Positions 1-8,438 of a DNA stretch of 64,000 nt are shown here, in pieces. The notes under the pieces are model-generated. The model saw only the letters and a program-made list of their open reading frames with translations. It was not told the DNA's origin and did not search any database. Each line of letters starts with the position of its first letter. The stretch's first letter is position 1. The stretch lies in contig JAHLKF010000006.1 of assembly GCA_025558075.1 (NCBI GenBank), positions 682,001 through 746,000 on the forward strand. The letters run 5' to 3'. Position numbers and translations under genes: made by a program. This DNA comes from Gaertneriomyces semiglobifer. Its lineage: Eukaryota; Chytridiomycota; Chytridiomycetes; Spizellomycetales; Spizellomycetaceae.

Positions 1-879
1 AATGGTGTATACATCATTTCCGAAATATCCGCGTTTTGCTCGACGTCGTATGTCGGTGTTCTCTTGTATAAGCAGCCGCACTTGATCTCCGACTTTAAAC
101 CTTGGTAAAAGTTTCACCCCTCGACCTTTCCTTCGCTGTGCTACTTGAGCAGCGTATGCCTCTTCAGTATTTGCCTCCATCTGATCTGGTGTGAGAAGTT
201 TGCGTCCCACTCCAAAAGAAACTGTTCCGTTAATGTTTTTCACAATTTGCGGTAACGCAGCAACCCAATTTCTATCGAGCCGCATCGCTGCATGCAACAT
301 TACACGTACACTCTGATTCATTCTCTCTACAATGCCGTTTGTTTGTGGAGAGCCAGGTTTGGAGAAGCGCCATTGCACTCCATAAGTCCGAGCCCATTGT
401 TGTACAATTCCTTGGAACTCTTGGCCGTTATCGCTTATGGCGTGCTTGATTTCAACACCATCATCCACAAGGTCTTGTAAAAAGTCTTTGACATTGGCCT
501 GTGTGTTTGCCCTAAGCGCTTTGGAATACAACCGCTTCGTTAAGATGTCGACGGCGTTGACGATATACGAGAACCCGTTGTAACTTGAGGCTGACAAGTT
601 CACAGTGTCGATTTGAAGACTTCCAGGAGTTTTCGAAAGAATGGGACGGATAGAGCCCTTTGACACCATAGGTCTCGTGATCTTTTGGTGCAATTCTTGC
701 TTTTTAAGCCAGTCCATTATAGCGCGTTGACTTATTGGTGAGTCCGGGTACTTGGACTTAAACAAAAAGTACAACCTATCCCTTCCCATTATTGCCTTGT
801 CTCGATAATATAATTCTTTTAGTCGTTCAGCATCTTCTGGAGACACTTCTCGAAAATAGTTCTTTGGTGGTTCATCCAT
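1..879 (-). CDS. rve-family (retroviral-type) integrase, C-terminus cut by window edge
   Basis: Integrase that would insert the viral element into host DNA. The minus-strand frame is open from ATG at 879 to base 1 (293 residues visible) and continues off the window. The DDE triad reads D91 (LQIDTV), D150 (AISDNGQEF) and E185 (QTNGIVERMN); the last two are 35 residues apart, as expected for rve integrases. An N-terminal helical segment of about 85 residues precedes the core. After the core, a stretch with KVGDQVRLL looks like the start of a C-terminal SH3/chromo-type DNA-binding region. rve integrases are hallmarks of polintons, many virophages and some polinton-like viruses. It could instead belong to a retrotransposon, but no protease, RT or RNase H lies next to it and capsid genes do. 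The left end of the element is outside the window. Confidence 0.93.
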   Translation of the reverse strand, partial: MDEPPKNYFREVSPEDAERLKELYYRDKAIMGRDRLYFLFKSKYPDSPISQRAIMDWLKKQELHQKITRPMVSKGSIRPILSKTPGSLQIDTVNLSASSYNGFSYIVNAVDILTKRLYSKALRANTQANVKDFLQDLVDDGVEIKHAISDNGQEFQGIVQQWARTYGVQWRFSKPGSPQTNGIVERMNQSVRVMLHAAMRLDRNWVAALPQIVKNINGTVSFGVGRKLLTPDQMEANTEEAYAAQVAQRRKGRGVKLLPRFKVGDQVRLLIQENTDIRRRAKRGYFGNDVYTI

Positions 880-910
880 TTTGTTAAGAAACACCCAATA
901 TAAAACGATA

Positions 911-993
911 GCACTCCTGGAGCATCTTCCCTGCTCATACTCCTGGTACTCCTGGAGCATCTTCCTTGCTCATACTCCTGGAGCAAGTTATCT
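911..993. repeat. CTCCAGGAG repeat, copy 1 (two partial units)
   Basis: Two tandem units of a motif built on the 9-base near-palindrome CTCCAGGAG lie between the integrase start and the end of the next minus-strand gene. Bases 948-993, read on the minus strand, match 7852-7897 over 46 bases with one mismatch. Related copies lie at 7852, 13676 and 20259. All are intergenic, which suggests an element-specific regulatory, termination or resolution site; the function is inferred. Confidence 0.8.
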
Positions 994-994
994 C

Positions 995-2512
995 TTAGAT
1001 AATTCTCTGTTTCTTTCGAGCAGGTTCTGTAGAGGAAGGCCCTGCCTTTCTGCGTCGAAGTTCTACAGTCGGGATGGAAACATTTGAAATCAGAGGATCG
1101 GAACGTTCCATAGCGTAATCGATATCCTTCTTACCTCTTAACGCCGCAATAGGCCGCAGATTCCTTGCCGCGCCTGCTGTTCTTTCCCATGGATTTTCGT
1201 CGAACGGATGTGGCGCACCAGGAGGAGGTGTATAATTTACATTGCGTGTTGGTTTCCTTTGTCTTTGTTTTTCCACTTTTTCAATTGGTTCGAGTTTCAC
1301 GATATCTTCGTCTGCATCATTCAATCGAGTACGCTTTTTAATCTGTCGCTCCTCCGGTTGTCTCATCGCTGGTCGCTTAACACCAGATTTCAACGACTCG
1401 GGTATAATCTTCAAAGATTCTTGTTGGCCCTTTGAAACACGTGTTGCTGTCCCACCAGGAACGGTAATATTGGTAACTACAGCAATTTCGTCCAGTGGCT
1501 GCATTTCATCTAGTTCTTCTTCACGCCTTTGTCTCTTCTTGTCCAGGCGTGGTAACGGGGTTCCTTTTCGCTTTTGACCTGCTAGGGCTTCACTTGGACG
1601 ACCTCTAAAACGGAACGGTGTCCGGGCTGGAGTAGAGATGAAACGATTGTCGATAATGTTCGGCTCCAGAATGTCACTAACTTCTTGCGGATCTTTTCGA
1701 GTAGATGCAATCACAAGATCATCTGGATTAATAGACGGGGCTTGTTCAACTTCAGAACTTTTGTCTGAGGTATGACTTAGAGGCGAAGAAGGAGATGGGA
1801 AATTGGGAAACAGTCCGGGCATAGGAATTTCGTCAGGAGTTATGATCATAGGGTCGAGTGGAGTTGTACTTCCTGCACCGGAATTGACCAAACTTAAACC
1901 TGTAGCCGGATCTTTACGAATCTCTGTCTCTTCGGTTCGTATCACAAGACCGTTGCTTTGTCCAAGTCCCATTGGCTTCGGCACGTGCTCCTTTCCACCA
2001 GGTGGTGCCGAAAATCGGAGACCAGTCATTGCCGTCACCGAGACAGGATAATGGGCAACGACGCCATTGTCATCTGGTACTGGCAGCCCTGATGTTGAAG
2101 TATTTGTCCCAATCGAAACCTGATTTTTTGCTGGCCCTCGTGGGGAGATCCAGGAGGGCCTCCCTGGCGTGATCCTATCGAGAAATTCTTGTTTCTCTCG
2201 ATAATCTTTTTCCGCCCGAATGTAATCCAAACCGTCTTTGTACGCTTTTGTAAGGTGTTTGGCTTGAGATAACCGTAGTGTTTCTGCAGATGGAATGGGT
2301 GTGACATGTTCCGGTTCAACATAGTTCTTTTTGGTTGCGAGATCTTTTGCATGAATATTTCTATTCCAACTGAACACTACAGATGGTTTTCCAGATTCGT
2401 CCAGATGGTCGAAATCGACTGCATATCCTATTTGATGTCTTTGGATGTTCGCAACTGGTGCTTGTTGATTAACCCCAGCGAACTCGAGTACATTTGCAGT
2501 ATACGTTGCCAT
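995..2512 (-). CDS. Basic, largely disordered viral protein of unknown function
   Basis: 505 residues from ATG at 2512; I do not recognise the family. Roughly the first 140 residues look folded and contain a helical KDYREKQEF segment. The remainder is rich in P, S, T and G with several basic clusters (KKRQRR, KKRTR, RRRK), ending in a Lys/Arg-rich tail. Such clusters fit nuclear targeting or nucleic-acid binding. It lies between the integrase and the morphogenesis block on the same strand as the integrase. A virion core or DNA-binding role is possible, but nothing in the sequence proves it. The start is supported by a long upstream AT-rich spacer shared divergently with the next gene. No protease motif was found in it. 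Confidence 0.75.
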   Translation of the reverse strand: MATYTANVLEFAGVNQQAPVANIQRHQIGYAVDFDHLDESGKPSVVFSWNRNIHAKDLATKKNYVEPEHVTPIPSAETLRLSQAKHLTKAYKDGLDYIRAEKDYREKQEFLDRITPGRPSWISPRGPAKNQVSIGTNTSTSGLPVPDDNGVVAHYPVSVTAMTGLRFSAPPGGKEHVPKPMGLGQSNGLVIRTEETEIRKDPATGLSLVNSGAGSTTPLDPMIITPDEIPMPGLFPNFPSPSSPLSHTSDKSSEVEQAPSINPDDLVIASTRKDPQEVSDILEPNIIDNRFISTPARTPFRFRGRPSEALAGQKRKGTPLPRLDKKRQRREEELDEMQPLDEIAVVTNITVPGGTATRVSKGQQESLKIIPESLKSGVKRPAMRQPEERQIKKRTRLNDADEDIVKLEPIEKVEKQRQRKPTRNVNYTPPPGAPHPFDENPWERTAGAARNLRPIAALRGKKDIDYAMERSDPLISNVSIPTVELRRRKAGPSSTEPARKKQRII

Positions 2513-2574
2513 CTTTAACTTATCGAGATCAAAAAAATCTCTTTGTCTAGTAGTAAACCCACTATTGTTTGATA

Positions 2575-2886
2575 ATGCCGTTTGCTAAATTTCTGAACAA
2601 CGGAAAATCTCGCTTAAAGACATTCTGGAATAACGCTCCATCATTTCTCGCAAAAGGAAGGACCTTTGCTGGCCGGGCCGTATCTGGCTTAAACAAGGCC
2701 CAGAAGGCCATTGAAGGCGTCAATAAGGCGGTCAATGATTCACCGACCTTATTCAATGAGAAGACAAGAGGTTTTACTGCTGGGTTAGCGGAAAAGTCCG
2801 GATCCGCAGTTCGAAAACTCTCTGAACTTCAACAAGAAGGCGACAAATTTATCGATAAAGTTGAAGGCAATCTTCGCCAATCTTAG
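2575..2886 (+). CDS. Small Gly/Ala/Lys-rich viral protein, possible minor virion protein
   Basis: 103 residues starting at ATG 2575; a TTG six bases upstream is in frame but is unlikely as a eukaryotic start. The protein is basic, begins MPFAKFLNN, and has amphipathic helical stretches (RTFAGRAVSGLNKAQKAIEG) followed by a helical C-terminus. Small amphipathic basic proteins next to the ATPase and penton genes are common in adenovirus- and polinton-like viruses, where they act inside the capsid. Here that role rests on composition and position only. Its last four bases overlap the 3' end of the packaging ATPase gene on the other strand. Confidence 0.65.
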   Translation: MPFAKFLNNGKSRLKTFWNNAPSFLAKGRTFAGRAVSGLNKAQKAIEGVNKAVNDSPTLFNEKTRGFTAGLAEKSGSAVRKLSELQQEGDKFIDKVEGNLRQS

Positions 2887-3599
2887 GCGAAATACTCTTG
2901 AAATCCTACATCGTTATTCGCATATCGATAGATTTCTTTAGCACTGGACTTTGCCAGATTTATGTAGCAAAAAGCATATCGCTCCTTTGTGCATTCAACC
3001 AGATACCCATGGACTTGTTTTTCATTCGCATAGGCTGTTGACAGGACTTTGGCCAATTGTTTCATGTCCTCTGCATTGTTATTGAAAACAATCCATTCTG
3101 TCGAGCAATTCTTTTGCTTGCGACTGAGTTGCGACGTGATACTTTGACAACATACAATTATCGAAATATTAAAGTGTCGGGCCTTTGTGTATAAACGATC
3201 CAACTCTCGGCTAAGATCTTTTGACCGTGCCGAGTCTGCTGCGTCGTCTATGTAGAGGAGAACGCTTTTCTTTGATCCTGTCGCTTTCTGTTTCTCCACG
3301 ATCTCCTTGATGGAATCATTGGAAACGTCGTCCGTAAAGTAGATGTGCTTGTGCTTCGTTATTCGTGCAAGTTCTTGAATTGATTTGTCAAAGAGAACAG
3401 TATCCGACATGATGATAACCTCGTCGAACACTTTGGCATAAACATCATCTATCAACCCACACACTAGGGCACTTTTGCCACTTTTCCGCGGAGCAACCAA
3501 TGTAGTACAAAGAGGCGGACTCGCTATTTGAGTTGGTACTCGAGGATCGTCCTTTATCGCATTTTTTGGATATATCGCTTTCGGCTTAAACGTCTTCAT
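2883..3599 (-). CDS. FtsK/HerA (A32-like) genome-packaging ATPase
   Basis: 238-residue P-loop ATPase expected to pump DNA into the capsid. Walker A is APRKSGKS at residues 36-43. Walker B is SVLLYIDDA at about 112-120, with the hydrophobic strand followed by DD. A downstream IIVCCQSITSQL segment (about 150-160) matches the sensor strand of the family, where a polar residue follows the strand. Length agrees with A32-like ATPases of polinton-like viruses and virophages. Start is ATG 3599. It is divergent from the penton gene (45-bp spacer at 3600-3643), so the two may share a promoter. Together with the capsid candidates it identifies a double-jelly-roll virus. Confidence 0.93.
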   Translation of the reverse strand: MKTFKPKAIYPKNAIKDDPRVPTQIASPPLCTTLVAPRKSGKSALVCGLIDDVYAKVFDEVIIMSDTVLFDKSIQELARITKHKHIYFTDDVSNDSIKEIVEKQKATGSKKSVLLYIDDAADSARSKDLSRELDRLYTKARHFNISIIVCCQSITSQLSRKQKNCSTEWIVFNNNAEDMKQLAKVLSTAYANEKQVHGYLVECTKERYAFCYINLAKSSAKEIYRYANNDVGFQEYFA

Positions 3600-3643
3600 T
3601 TTTTTCTCTACTTATTACCATTAAGTAGAGAAGAAATCGATAG

Positions 3644-4369
3644 ATGCTATATGAGTATACCTACTGTAGTTTGAAATCGAGATCATTTGCCATTCCTCCC
3701 AGGAAGGTTGAATATCTTAAGATTCTGAGCGTGTCCTTTATACAGGATTATGATCTCATCAATCAAACCAATAACAAAGTTGCGTTTGTCGAGGAATCCG
3801 AATCTTCTCCAAGAATTGCCTCTTTACCTGTAGGGAACTATACGATATCAAACTTCCCAACAGCACTTCGGGATGCGTTAACTGCTGCTGGATCACAACC
3901 GTACCAGGTATCATACGACTATGTCACGAGAAGGCTGACCATATCGACAACCGGTACAAAAACATTCAAACTGCTTCATGCTGGTAGAGGTACGTCCGCT
4001 TATCGCTTAATGGGTGCATCTCGATACCAAGATTCTGGATATTATCAATCGATGACTCTGAAGAATCCCGTCGACTTGTCCGGATCCTATCCCATCCTAT
4101 TGACGAGTAATATTTTGGTTCGCGGTGTGCAGTTCCTTTCGGATTTTAACGAAGGGGAGCAGTTGGTCGTTGCTACTATGACTCCTGACAACTTTGGGGA
4201 TGTTGTTTTCTTCGATAACTCCGCAGGTCCATATCTTCCAGTGGATGATACGGTTTCAAAGGTTGAATTTCACCTTATCGACAGTATGTCCGGCAATGAG
4301 TTGTCCTTAAATAGCCCTTTAACTGTTCGGTTTGTGATTTCTGACGATATAAATGACAATTTAGGATAA
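3644..4369 (+). CDS. Penton-like minor capsid protein (predicted single jelly roll)
   Basis: 241 residues from ATG 3644. Strand-rich sequence without cysteine clusters or membrane segments. An N-terminal strand region is followed by a LPVGNYTISNFPTAL segment resembling the N-terminal part of penton/minor capsid proteins in related viruses, and the C-terminus contains KVEFHLIDSMSGNELSL, a typical penton-type strand pair. Length fits penton proteins of polinton-like viruses. It would occupy the fivefold vertices, where the tail-fibre-like protein encoded at 13.8 kb could attach. The assignment rests on size, position between ATPase and major capsid gene, and beta-rich character; a structure prediction would settle it. 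Confidence 0.8.
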   Translation: MLYEYTYCSLKSRSFAIPPRKVEYLKILSVSFIQDYDLINQTNNKVAFVEESESSPRIASLPVGNYTISNFPTALRDALTAAGSQPYQVSYDYVTRRLTISTTGTKTFKLLHAGRGTSAYRLMGASRYQDSGYYQSMTLKNPVDLSGSYPILLTSNILVRGVQFLSDFNEGEQLVVATMTPDNFGDVVFFDNSAGPYLPVDDTVSKVEFHLIDSMSGNELSLNSPLTVRFVISDDINDNLG

Positions 4370-4409
4370 ATGTCGCCATGATTTTTTTTGTTGACTGTTC
4401 ATCAAACAC

Positions 4410-4925
4410 ATGACAGAACAAGAAAACGCACACGTTTCAAGCACCGAACCCGAAATCGTACAAGTTCCCGTTATTGAACAAGAGCCTGTTCAAGAGGTTG
4501 TTCAAGCACCTGTTCAACTGGTTGCGCTACAGCCTGAACCGACACCTAAACCTAAAAAGATTCTCACCGAGAAACAGCAGAAGGCCATCTCGAGGGCGCA
4601 AAAGGCCCGGGCAGAGCAACTACGCTCCATGCAACAGAAGAGGGCTGAAGAACGTCGCATAGCAGCAGAAAAAAAACGCATAGAAGATGCCAAACGAGTT
4701 CTCCAAGAAGAACGCGATAAGAAACGTGCTCTTCGTGAAGAGAAAAAACAAGTGGCTTTGGAAAAAAAGCAGTCTGAAAAAGCACAGAATGTAAAGCCCA
4801 AACAACACAAGAAAGTGCGTCCAAATGAACCTTGTGCTAAAGCCCTAAAAAATACTATTGTGCATTTCGACACTGCACAATATCAAAACGAGTTTGTTGA
4901 TAATTATGGTGGCATTTATGGATGA
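4410..4925 (+). CDS. Basic coiled-coil viral protein
   Basis: 171 residues from ATG 4410. The first 50 residues are acidic and proline/valine/glutamine-rich with near-repeats of VQVPVIEQEPVQ type. Residues 50-140 form one long highly charged helix rich in K, R, E and A, with heptad-like spacing. The last 35 residues contain a short hydrophobic segment ending NEFVDNYGGIYG. No enzymatic motif. It sits between the penton and major capsid genes in the same orientation and is probably a virion scaffold or DNA-associated protein, by position. Low complexity makes homology unreliable; the family is not recognised. Confidence 0.7.
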   Translation: MTEQENAHVSSTEPEIVQVPVIEQEPVQEVVQAPVQLVALQPEPTPKPKKILTEKQQKAISRAQKARAEQLRSMQQKRAEERRIAAEKKRIEDAKRVLQEERDKKRALREEKKQVALEKKQSEKAQNVKPKQHKKVRPNEPCAKALKNTIVHFDTAQYQNEFVDNYGGIYG

Positions 4926-4972
4926 ATTTTTTTTTATGTACATGTTCTTAAACCACAGTTGAATCATATATA

Positions 4973-6208
4973 ATGAGTGAGATTCCTCGTAATTGGCTGG
5001 TGAATACTCAAACCTTCTCAAGAAGTTATCAAGATCCTCGTGGGGAAGGAATTTTTTCGTTCTCTCCAATCGGTCAAGCGGAATATACATCAAAAAATCG
5101 CAATTTGACTCCCATTCGAATTGTATGCAATGCTGATGCACAATCATTCGACTTGAAAAGGATGATTCTCTCCATGGATATTTCCGCGTATAATAATGGG
5201 ACTCTTGTAACACCTGGAGCAGGTATCAAGAACTCATATCTAGGTCTCGAGTCGATAATTCAGTCTTTGACTATTCGTGCGGCCGGAGTCGTAGTGGAGA
5301 AAATTGACAATTTTCCTGCATATCTAAATTCCGTATATAAGAACATGCCTCTCGGTCAAAAGAAACTTTTGAGACAACTGTCTGGATACGGGAACACCAA
5401 CATGTTCGAAACTCGTTCAACCGTCTCGATGAATATGCACCCCTGGGTAGGGTTCTGTCATCCTAATCAAGACCAGTATTTTCATACCTGGTCTCTAGCC
5501 AACCAGGCAATCGAGTTTTCCATTGTTCTTGCCGATCCACAAACCGTTTTCCAGAGCGGGAATGTCGACGAAATCCGTGTTTCAAATATTCGTCTTCTCA
5601 TGCCCTACGTAACTCCTCCTCCCGAAACTGTCGTCAACATAACCAGAGCAATTGCTGACGGTAAAAGCATTTACTATGACTATACTCGGACTACGCAGAC
5701 GGAAGTGGCTGCATCCGGAGGCAAAAGAAATACATTCATTTTACATATGTCGGGAGTCAGGTCGTTACAAGGATTTGATGCAACATTTCTCGACACCGCT
5801 AATACTGATTCTTCCAAAGACCCGGCTTTGAACTATTCTTCCCAGAATCTAAGGGAATGGCGTCTTATGGTTGGTTCTCTTACAATTCCACAAGGTACTA
5901 CAGGATTTACACACTCTCCAACTGATAATCAAACCTTGTTGGTTAGTCAGTTAAGCCAGAATAACTTTGACCGATTGGGAGATTTGGATATATCATTTGC
6001 TGATTATGACACGAAACAGTTCTCTTTCGGTTGGTCTTTCCAAGACAGAACCGAAGCAACAAACGCGGCATTGTCCTTTGTCGGTACAGACTCTTTGCTT
6101 CGCATTCACACGGAACACGAAACTCCGGTTCCTGTGTCCGTACGACTCTTAGTAAATTTTTCTGAAAACTGTACGCTGAGTATTGGTACCGTCGTTGCGG
6201 TTATTTAA
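4973..6208 (+). CDS. Major capsid protein candidate (double jelly roll)
   Basis: 411 residues from ATG 4973, preceded by a TATATA-rich leader (4966-4971). The sequence is beta-rich and ends in hydrophobic strands (VRLLVNF, CTLSIGTVVAVI). Features typical of polinton-like virus capsid proteins are an N-terminal strand leading into NLTPIRIVCNADAQSFD, a WSLANQAIEFSIVL strand block near residue 180, and a second half with repeated strand-loop units (about 235-411). Length is in the range of compact major capsid proteins of polinton-like viruses. It is flanked by ATPase and penton genes, the standard morphogenesis trio. Identification is by architecture and context rather than by a signature motif. 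Confidence 0.85.
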   Translation: MSEIPRNWLVNTQTFSRSYQDPRGEGIFSFSPIGQAEYTSKNRNLTPIRIVCNADAQSFDLKRMILSMDISAYNNGTLVTPGAGIKNSYLGLESIIQSLTIRAAGVVVEKIDNFPAYLNSVYKNMPLGQKKLLRQLSGYGNTNMFETRSTVSMNMHPWVGFCHPNQDQYFHTWSLANQAIEFSIVLADPQTVFQSGNVDEIRVSNIRLLMPYVTPPPETVVNITRAIADGKSIYYDYTRTTQTEVAASGGKRNTFILHMSGVRSLQGFDATFLDTANTDSSKDPALNYSSQNLREWRLMVGSLTIPQGTTGFTHSPTDNQTLLVSQLSQNNFDRLGDLDISFADYDTKQFSFGWSFQDRTEATNAALSFVGTDSLLRIHTEHETPVPVSVRLLVNFSENCTLSIGTVVAVI

Positions 6209-6445
6209 ATCTTTTTTCAAAGTCTACAATTGGGAGCACTGCTCTCAAGATCCCAAAATCAGTTTGCTTTTGCTGATTAAGATTTGTTTTATAGGCATGT
6301 TTTTGTTACTACGTTAAAAGCCACCATAAACAACAAGTAACCGGCTATGAGCACTTCCGACCGAATAAGCAGGCTCCACAGGATTTCTGTGACGTACATA
6401 AATATGTCATAGAAATCTAAACACTTTTATTTATACGTACTCCAC
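6209..6445. other. Intergenic spacer downstream of the capsid gene
   Basis: Contains a short hairpin-capable sequence near 6231-6256 (TTGGGAGCACTGCTCTCAAG region) after the capsid stop. It lies between convergent genes and could end transcription. No gene seen. Confidence 0.4.
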
Positions 6446-6775
6446 TTAATCGTCCGACTCCTCATCCTCCTTGTCAAATACAATGCTCGGTGGCCCGCTC
6501 GGTGTGCTCGTTTCCTTTGGTATCGGTTTCGAGGCTTTCTTCTTTGTGACTTCCCTCTTCTTTGTAGCAGGGTGCTTTTCAGATAACTCATCAAGTAAAA
6601 CGCAAGCCTTAAGTGCCTTTATGACTTCTTCTCCAAATGCTTCACTATGCTGTTCGACATCTGCGGAGAACTCTTTTCGTTTCGCTGGAGTTAACCGCAT
6701 AGCATATCGAATTACATTATCTGCAAGGTCAGATATCCCCATGTTCTGAGGACGCGAACACCATTTCGAAGCCAT
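6446..6775 (-). CDS. Small viral protein with Lys-rich then acidic tail
   Basis: 109 residues from ATG 6775, not recognised. Residues 1-65 are predicted helical (LADNVIRYAMRLTPAKRKEF and VIKALKACVLLDEL). Residues 66-90 are Lys-rich (KKREVTKKKASKP), and the end is acidic (DKEDEESDD). This mixed-charge tail would suit a protein that binds DNA or a basic partner. It is convergent with the capsid gene and divergent from the zinc-ribbon gene at 6882 across a 106-bp AT-rich spacer. Confidence 0.65.
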   Translation of the reverse strand: MASKWCSRPQNMGISDLADNVIRYAMRLTPAKRKEFSADVEQHSEAFGEEVIKALKACVLLDELSEKHPATKKREVTKKKASKPIPKETSTPSGPPSIVFDKEDEESDD

Positions 6776-6881
6776 TTCTAATACAAATAACTCTATTTAA
6801 ACATTGGCACAGAACTTATACATTCTGGTTCAACCGCACAACCAATTTATTCCCTTGTTTCGTAATTAAAGATTTCACAAC

Positions 6882-7085
6882 ATGGCCAAAGAAACATTTC
6901 CCGTTTATACACCGCAGTATGACTCTGAAGGAAACCTTATTATCCCTGAACGCTGCACAACATGCAAGGATTGCGGAACGATTATTCCAAAATTAAGATC
7001 TAGACCGTATTGCCTCGAATGCTGGAATAAACGCCGCGAAGTCAAAGATTTCGTACTGCTAGCCGATAGCGATAGCGATGATTGA
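6882..7085 (+). CDS. Small zinc-ribbon-like viral protein
   Basis: 67 residues from ATG 6882. Cysteines occur as CTTCKDC near residue 27 and CLEC near residue 49, a four-cysteine arrangement that could bind one zinc ion. The C-terminus is acidic (DSDSDD). Resembles the short zinc-ribbon proteins common in DNA viruses, some of which act in late transcription; no specific family can be claimed. It lies in the block of small genes between the capsid and replication modules, convergent with the CCHC gene at 7140. Confidence 0.7.
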   Translation: MAKETFPVYTPQYDSEGNLIIPERCTTCKDCGTIIPKLRSRPYCLECWNKRREVKDFVLLADSDSDD

Positions 7086-7139
7086 TCGCAAAAACAAAGA
7101 ATTGTATTGACAAATACAATGCAACACATGATAACTAGA

Positions 7140-7811
7140 CTACTCAGGTTTTTGGCAACTGGTCCTGTTATGCCCAACTTCACCGCAATTTCCACACTGC
7201 GTTGGCCTCCGTTTAGCAGGACCATCATCATTCCCAGACATGCGTTTTGCCTTTCGACGTGATGAAGATGTTGAATCCGGCAGCGATACAGGGGAAGTTG
7301 GAACTTCATGCGTGGTACCAGTAGAAGGCCCCATGCTTCTTAGTGTTTCAGGAGCAAGCGTCACTTGCAAGGACACTGGCTGGACGGATCCTGATGGTCG
7401 ACCGTCGTTCAGGCCACTGTTGCTCGGGCGCTGGTAGTCTGGGTCCAGGATCATTTTTTTGACATGGTAGATACGGTCAAGCGTCTCGCTGACAGCAGAA
7501 CCCGGCTCGACGAAGTTTTTTAAGTGTGTTTCGTACGTCTCTACGAATTCCTCGGTTTTGATGTTATCCAAATCGAAGTCTTTCCCTTTCCGCACAATCC
7601 TTCCGGTAAGCGCGGCAGCACAATTTTTAAGTTCGACGGATAACTTCTCTCGCAAATTAAGGAATTCTTTTATTTCCATGATAAGGTCATGGTCCCCGTA
7701 TGGATGCTTTCGAATACGTACATCAATGGCAGTGTCATCTTTAGTGCCTTTACCGGTCATAAGCAACACCTTTTGGCTGTTAAGGCGGACTAGGGGTGTT
7801 TTGTCTCCCAT
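7140..7811 (-). CDS. CCHC zinc-knuckle protein
   Basis: 223 residues from ATG 7811. A C-terminal CCHC knuckle reads CGNCGEVGHNRTSC (C-x2-C-x4-H-x4-C), a single-stranded nucleic-acid-binding motif of Gag-like and cellular RNA-binding proteins. It is preceded by a basic KRMSGNDDGPAKRR stretch. Residues 35-110 are predicted mostly helical. No RT or protease accompanies it, so a retroelement Gag is not supported; a viral nucleic-acid chaperone is the simplest guess. Its upstream spacer carries copy 2 of the CTCCAGGAG repeat, 41 bases before the start codon. Confidence 0.72.
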   Translation of the reverse strand: MGDKTPLVRLNSQKVLLMTGKGTKDDTAIDVRIRKHPYGDHDLIMEIKEFLNLREKLSVELKNCAAALTGRIVRKGKDFDLDNIKTEEFVETYETHLKNFVEPGSAVSETLDRIYHVKKMILDPDYQRPSNSGLNDGRPSGSVQPVSLQVTLAPETLRSMGPSTGTTHEVPTSPVSLPDSTSSSRRKAKRMSGNDDGPAKRRPTQCGNCGEVGHNRTSCQKPE

Positions 7812-7851
7812 TTGTGAAAAGGAGTAAGATGGTCGCAGAAAAAGATTGTTG

Positions 7852-7897
7852 AGATAACTTGCTCCAGGAGTATGAGCAGGGAAGATGCTCCAGGAGT
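7852..7897. repeat. CTCCAGGAG repeat, copy 2 (full 46-bp unit)
   Basis: The best-preserved unit. It matches the reverse complement of 948-993 with a single mismatch. Two CTCCAGGAG boxes flank a TATGAGCAGGGAAGAT core. It lies immediately upstream of the CCHC gene. Confidence 0.85.
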
Positions 7898-8438
7898 GTG
7901 GTCGAAGGAAGTGTTTTTGAATTGATAACAGAGGAGGGAAGACATCGATAATACCACCCTTTTTATATTTTGGCGCATACCCTTCAGATCAACGTTTCCT
8001 TTTCAAAAAAAGAAAGAAAAGAAAGAGGCCGCCGCCCTCCGATTCCATTCACCGTCTAAAAATACTTTTTAGCACTTACTCTGACTCCGAAAGCGATGAG
8101 GAGTAACAAATTACCAGTGTAGGCCACTATCCGCACACATGCACACATGCACACATGCCTTTCTGTCCATAGAAAAGCATTTTCAGAAAAAAGTTCATTC
8201 AACCTTCTGTGAACTTTTTTTTTGGAAATCGACTTCTTTGAACCCAAAATCAAGTGTGCCAAGTGTGCCAAGTGTGCTTCTACATTAATTTTACTACATA
8301 TTTTATTATATATTACTTACTATTCTCTACAAACCCTCTACATAGCACAGATGAGAGAACATATCCAAGGTCAAGTGTGCCAAGTGTGCTTCTACATTAA
8401 TTTTACTACATTTAAAGATTACAAATAACTAGGACAAT
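7898..8438. other. Intergenic region left of the replication gene
   Basis: No convincing gene. Holds an AG-rich run near 8008-8027, the left arm of the large inverted repeat (8133-8299) and a second partial iteron copy at 8371-8411. See the separate repeat entries. Confidence 0.6.
8133..8299. repeat. Left arm of ~165-bp inverted repeat with iterons
   Basis: Imperfect inverted partner of 11345-11507. In order: three CACACATGC units (8133-8158), a shared block around AAAAGTTCATTCAACCTTCT, an A/T run, AAAATC, three AAGTGTGCC-type units (8251-8280) and CTTCTACATTAATT. Bases 8371-8411 repeat the iteron-plus-CTTCTACATTAATT part once more in direct orientation. Arms of this kind around a replication gene suggest an origin or paired promoters (inference). 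Confidence 0.85.

Noticed and set aside
2035..2352. Overlapping minus-strand frame inside the 505-residue protein gene
   Set aside because: Lies wholly within a longer open frame on the same strand and has no features of its own.
4514..4873. Long antisense frames opposite the basic coiled-coil gene
   Set aside because: They arise from the repetitive Lys/Glu codon pattern on the plus strand; Cys/Phe/Ser-rich translation without domains.
7140..7811. CCHC protein as a retrotransposon Gag
   Set aside because: No reverse transcriptase, protease or LTR nearby; it is embedded among viral structural and replication genes.
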